The position numbers and the translations under genes are program-made. Below, in pieces: positions 55,408 to 64,000 of a stretch of 64,000 bases of DNA. Source of the stretch: Ischnura elegans (taxonomy: Eukaryota > Arthropoda > Insecta > Odonata > Coenagrionidae); assembly GCF_921293095.1 (NCBI RefSeq), contig NC_060259.1:46977812-47041811 (forward strand). Reading direction: 5' to 3'. Within the stretch, counting starts at the first letter, position 1, and the number at the start of each line of letters is the position of its first letter. Under the pieces are notes generated by a model that was not told the DNA's origin, made no database searches, and saw only the letters and a list, made by a program, of their open reading frames with translations.

Positions 55408-56302
55408 CGTAGGTTAACATATACCTTAAAATTATTCCTTAAAGTCGTAATTTCTTTAATTTACTCACTTTTTTATTGGTAATTTGCTGGCTTTGCAGGA
55501 GAAGAACAAGGAGGCTGACGTTTTGGCACTTGTCAGTCGATGTATGGATGTGCTTATTGCTTCACGCGGTGGCGGAATACAGAATTAATGTTATTCCTTC
55601 CGTGAGTCTTTTTGAAGCAATGGAAGAAATTTCCGATTATTTAAATTAAATTTATGCATATTTTAAGAAGTTTTCCCGGAGTTAAATATTTTTCTGCGTC
55701 AAGAGTAAATTATTTGGCACTATTTTTTTCCTCGAGGGACAAGTTTGCGCCAAAAAATCTTGTAGGATAATATATTTTACGTGAACTTGTCTCGAGTAAA
55801 AAAAGTTCCAAAAAATAAAACCTTGAAGCAGAAAAATATTTTAATTTCGAAAAACTGGCTTAAAAAGTGTGTAAAGAATATTTAACAAACAAGGCGGGAA
55901 AATTTCGCGCCAAAATATGTTAGCCCTACAAGATACTTTTGCGCAAAGACAAAATAGTGCCAAATAATATACTCGTGACACAGAAAAATATTTGACTTTG
56001 GAAAAACTGGCTGAAAAGTGCATTAATTATATTTTACAAGTAGGAAATACCCTCCACTGCTTCAAAAAGACTCACGGAAAGAATATCAGTGTTTACATAT
56101 TCCTGCCACCACGTGAGGAAATAAGATCCATACACCGACAAACCTGTGCCAATAAGTTTTTGTCCTTGTCCGTCGACAAAATCACTAGGCCAAAAAAATC
56201 ACCGCCAGAATCAGCGAAAAAGCATAGAAAAGTGAGTAAATAAAAGAAATTACAACTTTTAAGAATAATTTTAAGGTATAGGTATGTCAACCTACTGAAA
56301 GC
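55408..56302. repeat. Imperfect inverted repeat of about 0.9 kb
   Basis: Left arm (about 55408-55780) and complement of right arm (about 55905-56302) share ACATA.ACCTTAAAATTATTC, TAATTTCTTT.ATTTACTCAC, GTGTATGGAT, TCACG.GGTGGC.GGAATA, CTTTCCGTGAGTCTTTTTGA, AAATATTTTTCTG.GTCA and ATTATTTGGCACTATTTT. Arms differ by substitutions and indels (roughly one in five positions by eye). The right arm contains a short frame (55992-56243) with FLPPREEIRSIHRQTCANKF ending at a donor-like GAAAA/GTGAGTAA. Confidence 0.75.
55893..55912. promoter_or_regulatory. Second copy of the palindromic E2F-like motif
   Basis: GGCGGGAAAATTTCGCGCCA, identical over 20 bases to 6059-6078, and extended here by AAAA, giving the full TTTCGCGCCAAAA consensus. 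The related TTTGCGCCAAAA lies at 55744-55755 in the opposite arm. Confidence 0.4.
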
Positions 56303-56848
56303 AAATAAGCACGCAAAATTGCGCTCAGTTATTCCAACAAAACGTTGTATACCGTATCTGTTGTCTCTGCTGGTTGGACTACACTGGATGTTTTCGATTT
56401 TCCGGATGTTTCCAATTTTCGTAGGAACCTAAGAAATTTATGGTACCCTCGCTTTCAATGAATTTGATAGTCCCTAGTTAACCGCCCCACGAAGAAATGG
56501 AAGGGTCGGTTGAGAGAAATAGCAGAGGGGCAGCGAGGAAGGGCCGGCGACGTATCTGCTCCATTGTCCACGACAAGAGAAATTGCTCGGTGGGTTTTCA
56601 ATTCCTATAGACTGGAAATTGTACTTTCCACGTGCTCACTTTCCTCGCCAGTTCACAAGGCGTTCATGAGAAACAGTCATCACCACCGGTCAGCAAACCT
56701 ATGATTAGAAAAGTGAGTAAATTAAAGAAATTACAACTTTTAAGAATAATTTTAAGGTATATGTCAACGATGTCAACCTACTGAAAGCAAATAAGCACGC
56801 AAAATTGCGCTCAGTTATTCCAACAAAACGCTGTATACCGTATCTGTT
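56225..56848 (+). repeat. Direct duplication of about 145 bp, 480 bp apart
   Basis: 56225-56366 and 56706-56848 share AAGTGAGTAAAT, TTTTAAGAATAATTTTAAGG, CAACCTACTGAAAGCAAATA and GCTCAGTTATTCCAACAAAA. The second copy runs into G/C-rich MITE sequence. The 340 bp between them (56367-56705) contain a 65-codon frame without known motif. Confidence 0.8.
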
Positions 56849-56950
56849 GGGGGTAAGGGGGGTAAAAGGGTAAGGGGGCTCCGCCCCCCCAAACGAATCT
56901 TTGAGGGGGCTCGGGCCCCCTCAGGCCCCATGGAGTCGGCGCCACTGTTG
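56849..56950. mobile_element. Fragment of a G/C-rich hAT-like MITE
   Basis: GGGGCTCCGCCCCCCC and GGGGGCTCGGGCCCCCTC are short hairpins; the right end reads CGGCGCCACTG, the complement of a CAGTGGCGCCG terminus. It interrupts the RTE reading frame immediately to its right. Left end not found. Confidence 0.5.
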
Positions 56951-58003
56951 CTTCCTCGTTGTAAACGTTGAAAATTATGGGTGACAAGGCACAGCCTCAT
57001 CTCACTGCTTTCCTATTTCATTTCTTCACAACTAGGTCCTGATTTTACCACCCTTACTTGGTTTTGTGTAAACTGTGGATGATTCTTCTGTCATTGTAAA
57101 GAACTCCAATTTCTTCTAGGATTCCAAGCATTGAGTTCCAAAATACATTTACAAATGCCTTCCCCAACTCTACGACAAAACGAACGTCGGCTTGTTCTTT
57201 TCCATTCTCTTCTCTATGAGCTGCTTAGGGGCCAATTTTGCTTCCTTTGTGCCTTTGTTTTGTCTGAATCCGGAATGGTCCTCATTCAGGTACTCTTCTG
57301 CTCTACTTTATTATTCTTCTATAGATGATCCTTGTCAGTATCTTCGGCCCATGTGTAGCCAGTCTAATAGTCCTAAAATCTTCGCAGTTCTCCGCTCTTA
57401 TCCTCTTGCGAATTTGGATTATATCGTTCCTCTAGCAGTCCTTTGGTGTCTCACCTGTCAAGTACATTTCAATGATAGCTTTGTACAGGTGGTTCAACGT
57501 TTTTTCACCTGCATTTCAGCTGTGCGGGAATATCATCAATTCCAGATACTTTATTTATACGAAGGTCTCTTACAGCCGCATCAAATTCTGATCGTAAAAT
57601 TGGGGCTCCCATGCCATCTTCATTCACTTCCCTTCTTATTTTCGATAGCATTGGTTCTTAGGCCGCTTCTTTTGTACAAATCTTGTAGATATTCTTTCCA
57701 TCTCTTCTCTTTGTCTTCGTTTTCAATCATAAGTTCTTCTACTTTGTTTCTTAGGGCATTATGTGTTATGCCCCTTTCCTGAAAGTGGTTCCTCACTATC
57801 CTATAGGCAGCCTCTATTTTTCAATGCAAAAATAGTTTTGAACGCCTTCGAGATATTTTAATTCGCGCTCCTCTAGTCTTCCTTGCTTTGCGACATATCT
57901 CGTTCCTTATTCTTTCGTAACAATTCTGCCAGTCCTGTTTTCGCAGGCTTTTACCAAAAACCTCTTCAGATGGCCCATTCAAAATTTGAATCGTTAATAA
58001 CAA
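56951..58003 (-). pseudogene. RTE-type LINE reverse transcriptase, broken
   Basis: Minus-strand reading from 58003: RIRNEICRKARKTRGARIK (linker), then ITHNALRNKVEELMIENEDK, KEKRWKEYLQDLYKR, a decayed GIDDIPAQ-like start of RT, and near the left end LEEIGVLYNDRRIIHSLHKT followed by GCALSPIIFNVYNEEA, the RT motif (R)QGCxLSPxLFNxY. Numerous stops and frameshifts. The YADD-bearing palm and everything downstream is cut off by the MITE fragment at 56950. The long plus-strand frame 57192-57782 is antisense to this. Confidence 0.7.
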
Positions 58004-58278
58004 AACATATAAACAATTTTCGAAACTTAAAAATAAATACTCTCAGTTCAATTTCATAACTAAATACATTCGCATAAAAATATTCGTGTTTTTAACGGAA
58101 ACACAAAGAGCGTGTACAGTACCTACTCTGGAACCCAGCGCGTGGCTATGTGATTATCTCAAATGGCTTAAACTTCGCGAGGGGCAGTTTGGGGCAGCAA
58201 ATTTTTGTTTCGTAATAGCTATAAAATGTATAAGATTGATGATATGTTTGTTAGTACGCAGAATACGACAGAATGCTA

Positions 58279-58591
58279 CAGTGGCAGACTACAATGCTAC
58301 AGAAGGGGGGAGGTCTTGGGGGATAAAACCCCCCCCCCAGAGCTCAGGCAATTTTTTAAGTTTAATGTATTTTATTCATTTGGATTAATAATACTTATAG
58401 AATAGTGTAAGGATTAATAAAATATCCTTCAGAAGGCCATAAAAGTCACAATTTTAAACCATTTATATTTTTTTTCTGACGGAGGGCCCTCGCACCTCCG
58501 GCTTATCCTGGAAGATATGCCACGCCCTAGACACCCCAGTATTAGTTTTGCCTGAAACCCCCCATATCCTTAATTCCTGGCTGCGCCCCTG
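58279..58591. mobile_element. hAT MITE family A, copy 5
   Basis: Starts CAGTGGCAGACTACAATG and ends GGCTGCGCCCCTG; AATGCTA flanks both sides (58272-58278 and 58592-58598), and a further AATGCTACAG lies 20 bp inside the left end, as if that terminus were partly duplicated. Family hallmarks GATAAAACCCCCC and AATAAAATATCCTTC present. Confidence 0.8.
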
Positions 58592-58979
58592 AATGCTAAA
58601 CTTATGACTTAATTTTCAAATAATTTTCGAATAATATTGTATTAATTTTAGTCAAAAAACTTTAATACTGCCAATTTATTAACCTATAGCAATTTTAAAA
58701 AAATGTATTAGATTGCACTTACACTGCTTGGCTAAATCCATTTTACAGAACGAAAATCGCCCAATTACACCAGCAGTAGCGCTATTATGAATTACAAGTA
58801 CTTATTCTTGCGCTGCATAGTGGCCGTTCTTACTAACGTGGAGATCACTTTCACTGTGGTTTATCAACGTGTAAACATACTCACCAGCCTTTACAATTTT
58901 ATTTTCGGACGATCCCATTCTTCCTTTAGCCAACACAAAGTTTCAAAAACCTTGTATACTAAGTTCATATTTTCCTATT

Positions 58980-59290
58980 TTGGCCACCATTTTGGGCATT
59001 TCGCTCACTGTACGGCGTTGCAAGCGTTGGGAATAACGGTACTTTCGGGGGCAGCAGAAGATTCTCGGACGAACGCTGTGCAGTCTCCACAGATTCGATT
59101 TGGCAACACTGCTAGCTGGAGTGCGATCTGCACTGCACGGAGTTCGGAGAGAGACTGCGGGCTCCTACAAACTTTCTATTGTCGCTCTTCTGTGATTGGC
59201 TAGAAGAGTGGGTGGGTTTTGAGCACGCTCAAGGTCAGCCGCCGTCAGTTCAGAAAAAGGGTTATAGCCTGTGTTCAGTGCAGAAATGAA
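58980..59290 (+). promoter_or_regulatory. CpG-richer, promoter-like stretch
   Basis: Compared with its surroundings this segment is rich in CG (GTACGGCGTTGC, GGACGAACG, GCACGGAGTTCGG, GTCAGCCGCCGTCAG) and has a CCAAT-type GATTGGC at about 59195. Open frames here show no known motif. Promoter function is inference and weakly supported. Confidence 0.2.
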
Positions 59291-59307
59291 GTAGTCTTTC
59301 TCCTCTT

Positions 59308-59790
59308 TCATTGATTCCCCAATCCATATTTCCATATTCTGTCTTGACTTTCGCCGACGAAGGCATTCCTGCCACCTAAATTAATAAGCTTTTCTTCCCC
59401 TCTCACCTGCTTGATAACTTCGGTTATATATTGGTAGAAATCTTCTATTTCATCGTCTTCATAATCTGATGTAGGCATGTTAACCTGCACCACTACAGTA
59501 GCTATGGGTTCAGTTTCTACCTTCACCATTACTCTCTCTTCATTAGACTGCGAGTAGCTTTTAAATCGCATCTGGGCGCTCCATCTAAGCATTATCTCTA
59601 ATCCAGCACTACCATTTAGCGATCCTGTGTGTATCATTTTAAAGCTTCCACTCCAAAAGTCTCCTTCTTGGGGCCACTTCATTTCGCTGACACCTAATTG
59701 CTAATCCATTGAGGTTCATTCTTCGCATCTCCACCTTCATGTTCTCTAGCCTACTGCAGGTACGAAGCGAACTAATGTTCCATTTCTATT
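59308..59790 (-). pseudogene. RTE-type LINE endonuclease fragment
   Basis: The minus-strand frame 59682-59308 reads MKWPQEGDFWSGSFKMIHTG, ERVMVKVETEPIATVVVQVN, MPTSDYEDDEIEDFYQY and LINLGGRNAFVG, corresponding to the apurinic-like endonuclease of RTE LINEs (motifs SE-x-KWP, VYxPTSDY, GDWNAxVG). The active-site GDWNA is altered to GGRNA. Upstream, LENMKVEMRRMNLNGLAI lies in another frame. Orientation and order fit the RT fragment at 56951-58003; the two may be one element separated by later insertions. Confidence 0.7.
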
Positions 59791-60850
59791 TTTAACATTC
59801 TATCACCTTTGATCGATGCACCCTCTCGAGTAGTACCCACTTGGAGATCCAATTGGGGGACTAATTTACCTCCGGTATATCTTAATCGAGAGAATTCCAT
59901 CATTTCATTATATAAAGAGAGCGGAGCGGCTGCGACTCCTTGGGATGATACTGTGGTGGTTTCCCCTTGCCTTTCACATTGCAGTGCTACAGCCATAAAG
60001 TAAATCCCTCAATGCCCCTAGTGGAATGTGTGCCGCTGTATCGACCAATGTGGTTTCACCTTTGCACATATGGAGAAGAGCTGTTCTCCCTCTCCCCTGG
60101 GTTATGAGAGGCATAATTTTTTGGCAGCCCCGGGTCACCAATTCGCAGAATCTTCATAGGTTTCGTTATCATAAAAATGATCTACCTTACCCAAGGAGAA
60201 ACCAATAATCCCTCCGAACTCCATCTCTTTTTGTCCACGACTGCTTATTCGACGAAAGAACTCGCTTATCTCGCAGCTAACCTCTATATCTAGAGGTCGA
60301 CCCCCCATTCGCAACCCTTTGGATGCATTTGGTGGCTTTAAACCCAGCCGCAAGAAAGAAATAATAAACACTATAAATCACTGTAACAATGCAAAGTGGA
60401 ATAGGGTACATCCCTGTGTCTCCCATTGATCCTTATCTGCATCGAAAGTACTAGAAATAGCGTAAGAATAGATTGCCTTCTGGTTCTGCCCAGGACTCAA
60501 AATTTTAAGTCGTTAGCTGATCGGGTATTGGGCTGAATATGAGCGGCAAAATTTTTTCCGGTAGGACAAAACAAACATGCAAAGAAGCGACTTAATGAAA
60601 ACATGGTAATGTCAGCTCTTGAAAATAGGGGATTAATGTAACATGTGGTCTCTGGCTTTTAGGCTATGATAAAGGAAACGTGAATTTGCCTCCGCACTTA
60701 GAGACTGTAATGTAATCTATATTTTGGCGAGATCTAGGAGCTGGCCACGTATGTGCCAGAACTACCTTAGAATGGTAAGATAGTATCAAGCATGCATTGC
60801 TCTGCACTTTTTCAAACACGACATCGACGGGGAGAAAATATCTACGCACA
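59791..60850. other. Possible 5' part of the RTE element, then unassigned sequence
   Basis: Minus-strand frames at 59996-59772 and 60371-60135 (with GLRMGGRPLDIEVSCEISEF) are open but show no domain; they could be the untranslated or weakly conserved 5' region of the RTE LINE. From 60372 no feature was recognised. Confidence 0.25.
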
Positions 60851-61099
60851 CAGTGGCGTAACTAGGAATATGCTGGGGGTTGGGGGGTAATGGCATCCCC
60901 TGTCCCCCTCCAGGCAAAATCTGGTAAAATTTTTGAAAAATGACATGCCTGGAAATACATTTTACATCATTTTGGCACTAATAATTAACTTTAAGGAGAT
61001 TTAGTTATAAAATTAGACAATATTTTAAATTATTTTTTTATTTCTCTGAGGTTTGGGGGGAGGAATCCATCCCTTCATCCCCCCATGGTGAAGCCACTG
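60851..61099. mobile_element. hAT-like MITE, relative of 14252-14495
   Basis: Starts CAGTGGCGTAACTAGGAA and ends GTGAAGCCACTG. Flanking octamers TACGCACA and TACCTAAA agree only partly. 249 bp. Ends within 70 bp of a candidate exon. Confidence 0.65.
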
Positions 61100-61165
61100 T
61101 ACCTAAATGTTGAATTTCATACTGTGGGTTACGTTATATTATGTGTAATTATCTTCTTCAAACAG

Positions 61166-61326
61166 ATGGGAGGACAACAGGAAAGGAGTGTGGTGGAGGA
61201 GTCTGTAGGACAGCCAAAAACCGAAGCAGCCACCCCAGTTGCCAAAAAGCGCCACTTAGTCGTAACCACCGTCTTATCACACGATGGCAAAGTCCAGGAG
61301 ATCTATGTACGGGAGATAGGGCCATG
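61166..61326 (+). CDS. Candidate host exon, unidentified
   Basis: Acceptor ATTATCTTCTTCAAACAG precedes 61166, and donor CCATG/GTAAGAG follows 61326; both are good matches. The frame (open also upstream) reads MGGQQERSVVEESVGQPKTE, AATPVAKKRHLVVTTVLS, HDGKVQEIYVREIGPW and leaves two bases. It is polar and charged with no known domain. An acceptor at 62970 could supply a following exon. The phase-matching frame there gives only WCRPKGSTRWDK before a stop, whereas the more protein-like frame (VQAKGEYQMGQVKTKSKK) is in another phase. Confidence 0.4.
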
Positions 61327-61689
61327 GTAAGAGGTGCATGGTGAAAATAAATGCATGGGATATTCGACTAAATTCTTTAGTATATATTGGCACCTGAAAA
61401 CAGATAACACTCACAACGCTTGAAAAAAGTGTTCTTTTTTCCGTTTCATTTGAAAATAAATGCAAATGGAAACTTCCAGTAGAAGAAAAAAGCTGGGTGA
61501 GACTGGAATTTCAGCCTTGTGCACCTTTGGGAAAGCGAGGAATCTGGCGGACAGAGGTTTTATCTGGCCACCAGATTCTTCGTTTTCCATAAGGTGCACA
61601 AGGCTGGAATTCCCCTCAGACTCCTAGTTTCCAGTACATATAGTCCAACCCACTTGCTTGCAAGGAAGCATATTACTTACCGCGCTGAC

Positions 61690-61989
61690 CAGGGGCGCAG
61701 CTAGTAATTAAGGCTAGGGGGGGTTTTAGGGTAACTAATTCTTAAGAGTGTGGGGTATGGCATACCCACCAGGGTAAGCAGGAGTTGTGGGGGCCCTCCT
61801 CCAGAAAAAGTTTAAGAATAATGGCTCAAAACAGCGAGTTTTACGGCTTTCTAAGGGATATTTTATCAATCCTAACACTATTCTGTAAGTAATACTGATC
61901 CAAATAAGTAAAATGGATTAAACTTAAAAAAATTCTCTGAGCTCTGGGGGGGTTTTATCCCCCAAAACCCCCCCTTCACTGCGCCACTG
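61690..61989. mobile_element. hAT MITE family A, copy 6 (reverse orientation)
   Basis: Starts CAGGGGCGCAGCTAGTAATT and ends TTCACTGCGCCACTG. Flanking octamers GCGCTGAC and GTGCTGAC differ at one position. Inserted between two candidate exons. Confidence 0.9.
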
Positions 61990-62970
61990 GTGCTGACGTT
62001 AGCTCTATAGATCTGTACCCGAGTGCTGGCCATTTTCAATTCCATTGAGTTATTTTTTAACAACCAGCCTTTGACGCCTATGCCTGTTTTTTTCCAAATC
62101 TTGCCTGGTACTGAAAGTGATTGTGAATTACTTCAGCTTCTATTTTCATAGATAAGTGTACAAATAGGGGAGGCGGCTGCCGCTTATACTGCCATTGGTC
62201 AGTTACAAGAGTGATGCTTCTTAAGAGAACCCCCTCCTCATGATAAGGTACCTCTCCCCAAACGTATTCCCCTATAAATGACCACTCCACCCCCGAGAGA
62301 AGTTCTATCTTCAGAATTTAATTGGTGCAATTTATACTTAACTCACACACATGAATTCATCAGTTGACCACTAAGTACCTTAACCTCCATTCCGCTCTCC
62401 GCATTAGGTCTACTTATGTGGCACCAGCTAAATCTCACTTTTTCAATGTAATCCTTGTTGCTTCCAGTAAGATAGGTACATTCTTGAGGTCTAAAAAGAT
62501 ACAATTAAAAACTTTTAGGGTCAAGCGCATTGAATCAAAATTTTATAATAATTCATAGAAAGTTGATATTCTGATAAAAATGAATGCCCAATTCTGAAGA
62601 ATCAAGTGTAAAAAAAGCAATGAACAATCAGGAAATGTCATAGAGAACAAACTTAAAGCATGTAATATTCACTGAAAGAAATTTGATAAATGTGTAACTA
62701 CTGAAGAAAAAGATTTGTGAAAAAATAAAATTCACAAACAATCATGCAAAATTTAAAGTTTTCCAACTATTCAATGGAAAAAAGACAGCCATTACAGAGA
62801 GTGACTCTGAATTTGAAAGCTATATTCAGAATCGATTGCGGTCATCAGTGAAAGTTTTGGTTGATGGTTTTAATGAAACTTATGATTTGCAAAATCTAAT
62901 GAACTTGAAAATTTTGGTGGCTTTTAAAAATTAAAATTTCACTTATTTTTATAAATATTACTTTTTTACA
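61990..62970. other. AT-rich stretch, possible intron
   Basis: No bounded repeat or convincing coding frame. A good acceptor (ATTACTTTTTTACAG) closes it at 62970. Confidence 0.3.
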
Positions 62971-63033
62971 GGTGCAGGCCAAAGGGGAGTACCAGATGGG
63001 ACAAGTAAAAACGAAGAGTAAAAAACTGTATAT
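62971..63033 (+). CDS. Possible last exon, unidentified
   Basis: After the acceptor at 62970 a 22-codon frame reads VQAKGEYQMGQVKTKSKK and then LYIG to TAA. It is basic and lysine-rich. Short, phase does not fit the donor at 61326 directly, so an exon between them would be needed. No clear poly(A) signal was seen. Confidence 0.2.
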
Positions 63034-63039
63034 TGGATA

Positions 63040-64000
63040 ATGAAGAAAAATTAAAAAAGTGATTCATTTATGGGCGTTTCATGTATTCTTCCAAGATCCT
63101 GACACTGAGATTAAAATTTGTTAGTATATAATTGGTACACCCTTGGGGGAACAATTAAAAAAAAGAATCTGTTCCGTTTTTTTAGTTTTGTTTTTACTTA
63201 ATATAAACTACAATGTCATGTAAATATTCTTTTGCTGCTTGGAACTGGGCTGGACTGTGAATTCATCTAGTATAAACGTTATAGTTATCTGTTGAAGCAG
63301 TAATCAAGCCATCCATTTGTTTTACTCAAATGTTTCAGCTACTATCTGTTTCTATGGTAATTGAGTGCAATGTTTTCACTTTTTTCTAATTTACTATCTA
63401 CTCAAAATGCCATGTAAGCTGATGTATTTGATTCCTTTAGGGGTAAGTGTCCTGAACATAGACTAAATCTCTCCATCTTCACTACCTGCTACAAGGATCT
63501 CGCCTTCTTGTGTAATTTATGCACGTACATTCCAGCCCGCCTGAGTTGTCTCGTGACATGACTGAAGAAAATAAGTGGAGAACTGATGGAGGGTTGCACA
63601 TTCCACACCGCTGTTCCCCATTTGCCCCCACACTATTACTTACTACTAACTTTGAGGTTGAAATGACTTGACACACTTCACTTATTTTATGCATGGGGAT
63701 TTCGCATCAAAATTGCAGTAACAATACAGTTCTGTTGATTAGCTTACTAATTCATCACATCCACTTATCTAATAGAGAATTTGTGACATTTTAAGTTCAA
63801 AGAACAAGAGGCCAAGTGGCCAAGAGATGGCTCTGGGCGTAGGTCCTGCCACGAACGAAGAATTCAACGCACACAGAAGAAGAAATGGAATTAAAGATGG
63901 TCACAATCACACAAACAGTACAATAGACATATAAAAATTGACAGTTAAAAAAACATAGAAACAAAAAAAAGGGACACTCACAATAACTAGCGGACGTTTC
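63040..64000. other. AT-rich stretch without recognised features
   Basis: Short frames such as 63482-63694 (minus) have no motifs. Nothing else was recognised up to the window end. Confidence 0.3.

Noticed and set aside
57192-57782. 196-codon plus-strand frame
   Set aside because: It is the antisense shadow of an RTE reverse transcriptase remnant; its leucine- and cysteine-rich sequence is the usual look of such shadows.

Overview
The window looks like animal nuclear DNA, most probably from an arthropod with a large, repeat-rich genome. It is AT-rich, has no dense gene packing and no operons. It holds splice-like signals and is crowded with LINEs of the RTE and CR1/Jockey type, Ty3/Gypsy and Ty1/Copia elements, and many short non-autonomous DNA transposons (hAT-, PIF/Harbinger-, Tc1/mariner-, pogo- and piggyBac-like). 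The Copia primer site matches the internal half-tRNA-iMet priming known from insect copia. The species cannot be named from the sequence.

Layout. 1-4359: a near-perfect palindrome with 1351-bp arms whose right arm cuts through a CR1/Jockey-like LINE. 4441-5852: a TAA-flanked Harbinger-like element. 5853-19245: a candidate host locus on the plus strand with an E2F-like palindrome and a chain of phase-compatible exons, interrupted by repeats: a TIR element (9364-9972), a SINE, an RTE fragment split by a hAT MITE, further MITEs, a LINE 3' tail and a Tigger-like element. 19443-27470: a composite inverted repeat of about 7.1 kb whose arms of about 3 kb carry tandem copies of a decayed Gypsy reverse transcriptase and an RNase H domain; its 1-kb spacer holds a captured, host-like coding fragment. 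27471-33105: non-coding DNA with a possible 3'UTR, an E-box-rich TA-flanked element and hAT MITEs. 33106-39811: a broken Gypsy element (171-bp LTR, integrase, RNase H) split by an apparently intact Copia element at 34647-39131 (identical LTRs, 5-bp target duplication, uninterrupted 1325-aa polyprotein). 40214-41130: a satellite-like tandem repeat. 42491-56850: MITEs, a piggyBac-like palindromic element, a candidate minus-strand terminal exon with poly(A) signal, AT-rich palindromic arrays in a tandem duplication of about 0.7 kb, a 1.3-kb TIR element and an imperfect inverted repeat carrying an E2F motif. 56851-60371: an RTE LINE remnant on the minus strand, broken by insertions. 60851-64000: MITEs and one or two candidate exons of an unidentified plus-strand gene.

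The only complete gene visible is the Copia gag-pol. Six copies of one hAT MITE family lie between 32 and 62 kb, most with recognisable 8-bp target duplications. The most unusual features are the two large inverted repeats, the Gypsy array inside one of them, and several small hairpins that look like template-switch products. No cellular protein family could be named with confidence for any candidate host exon.
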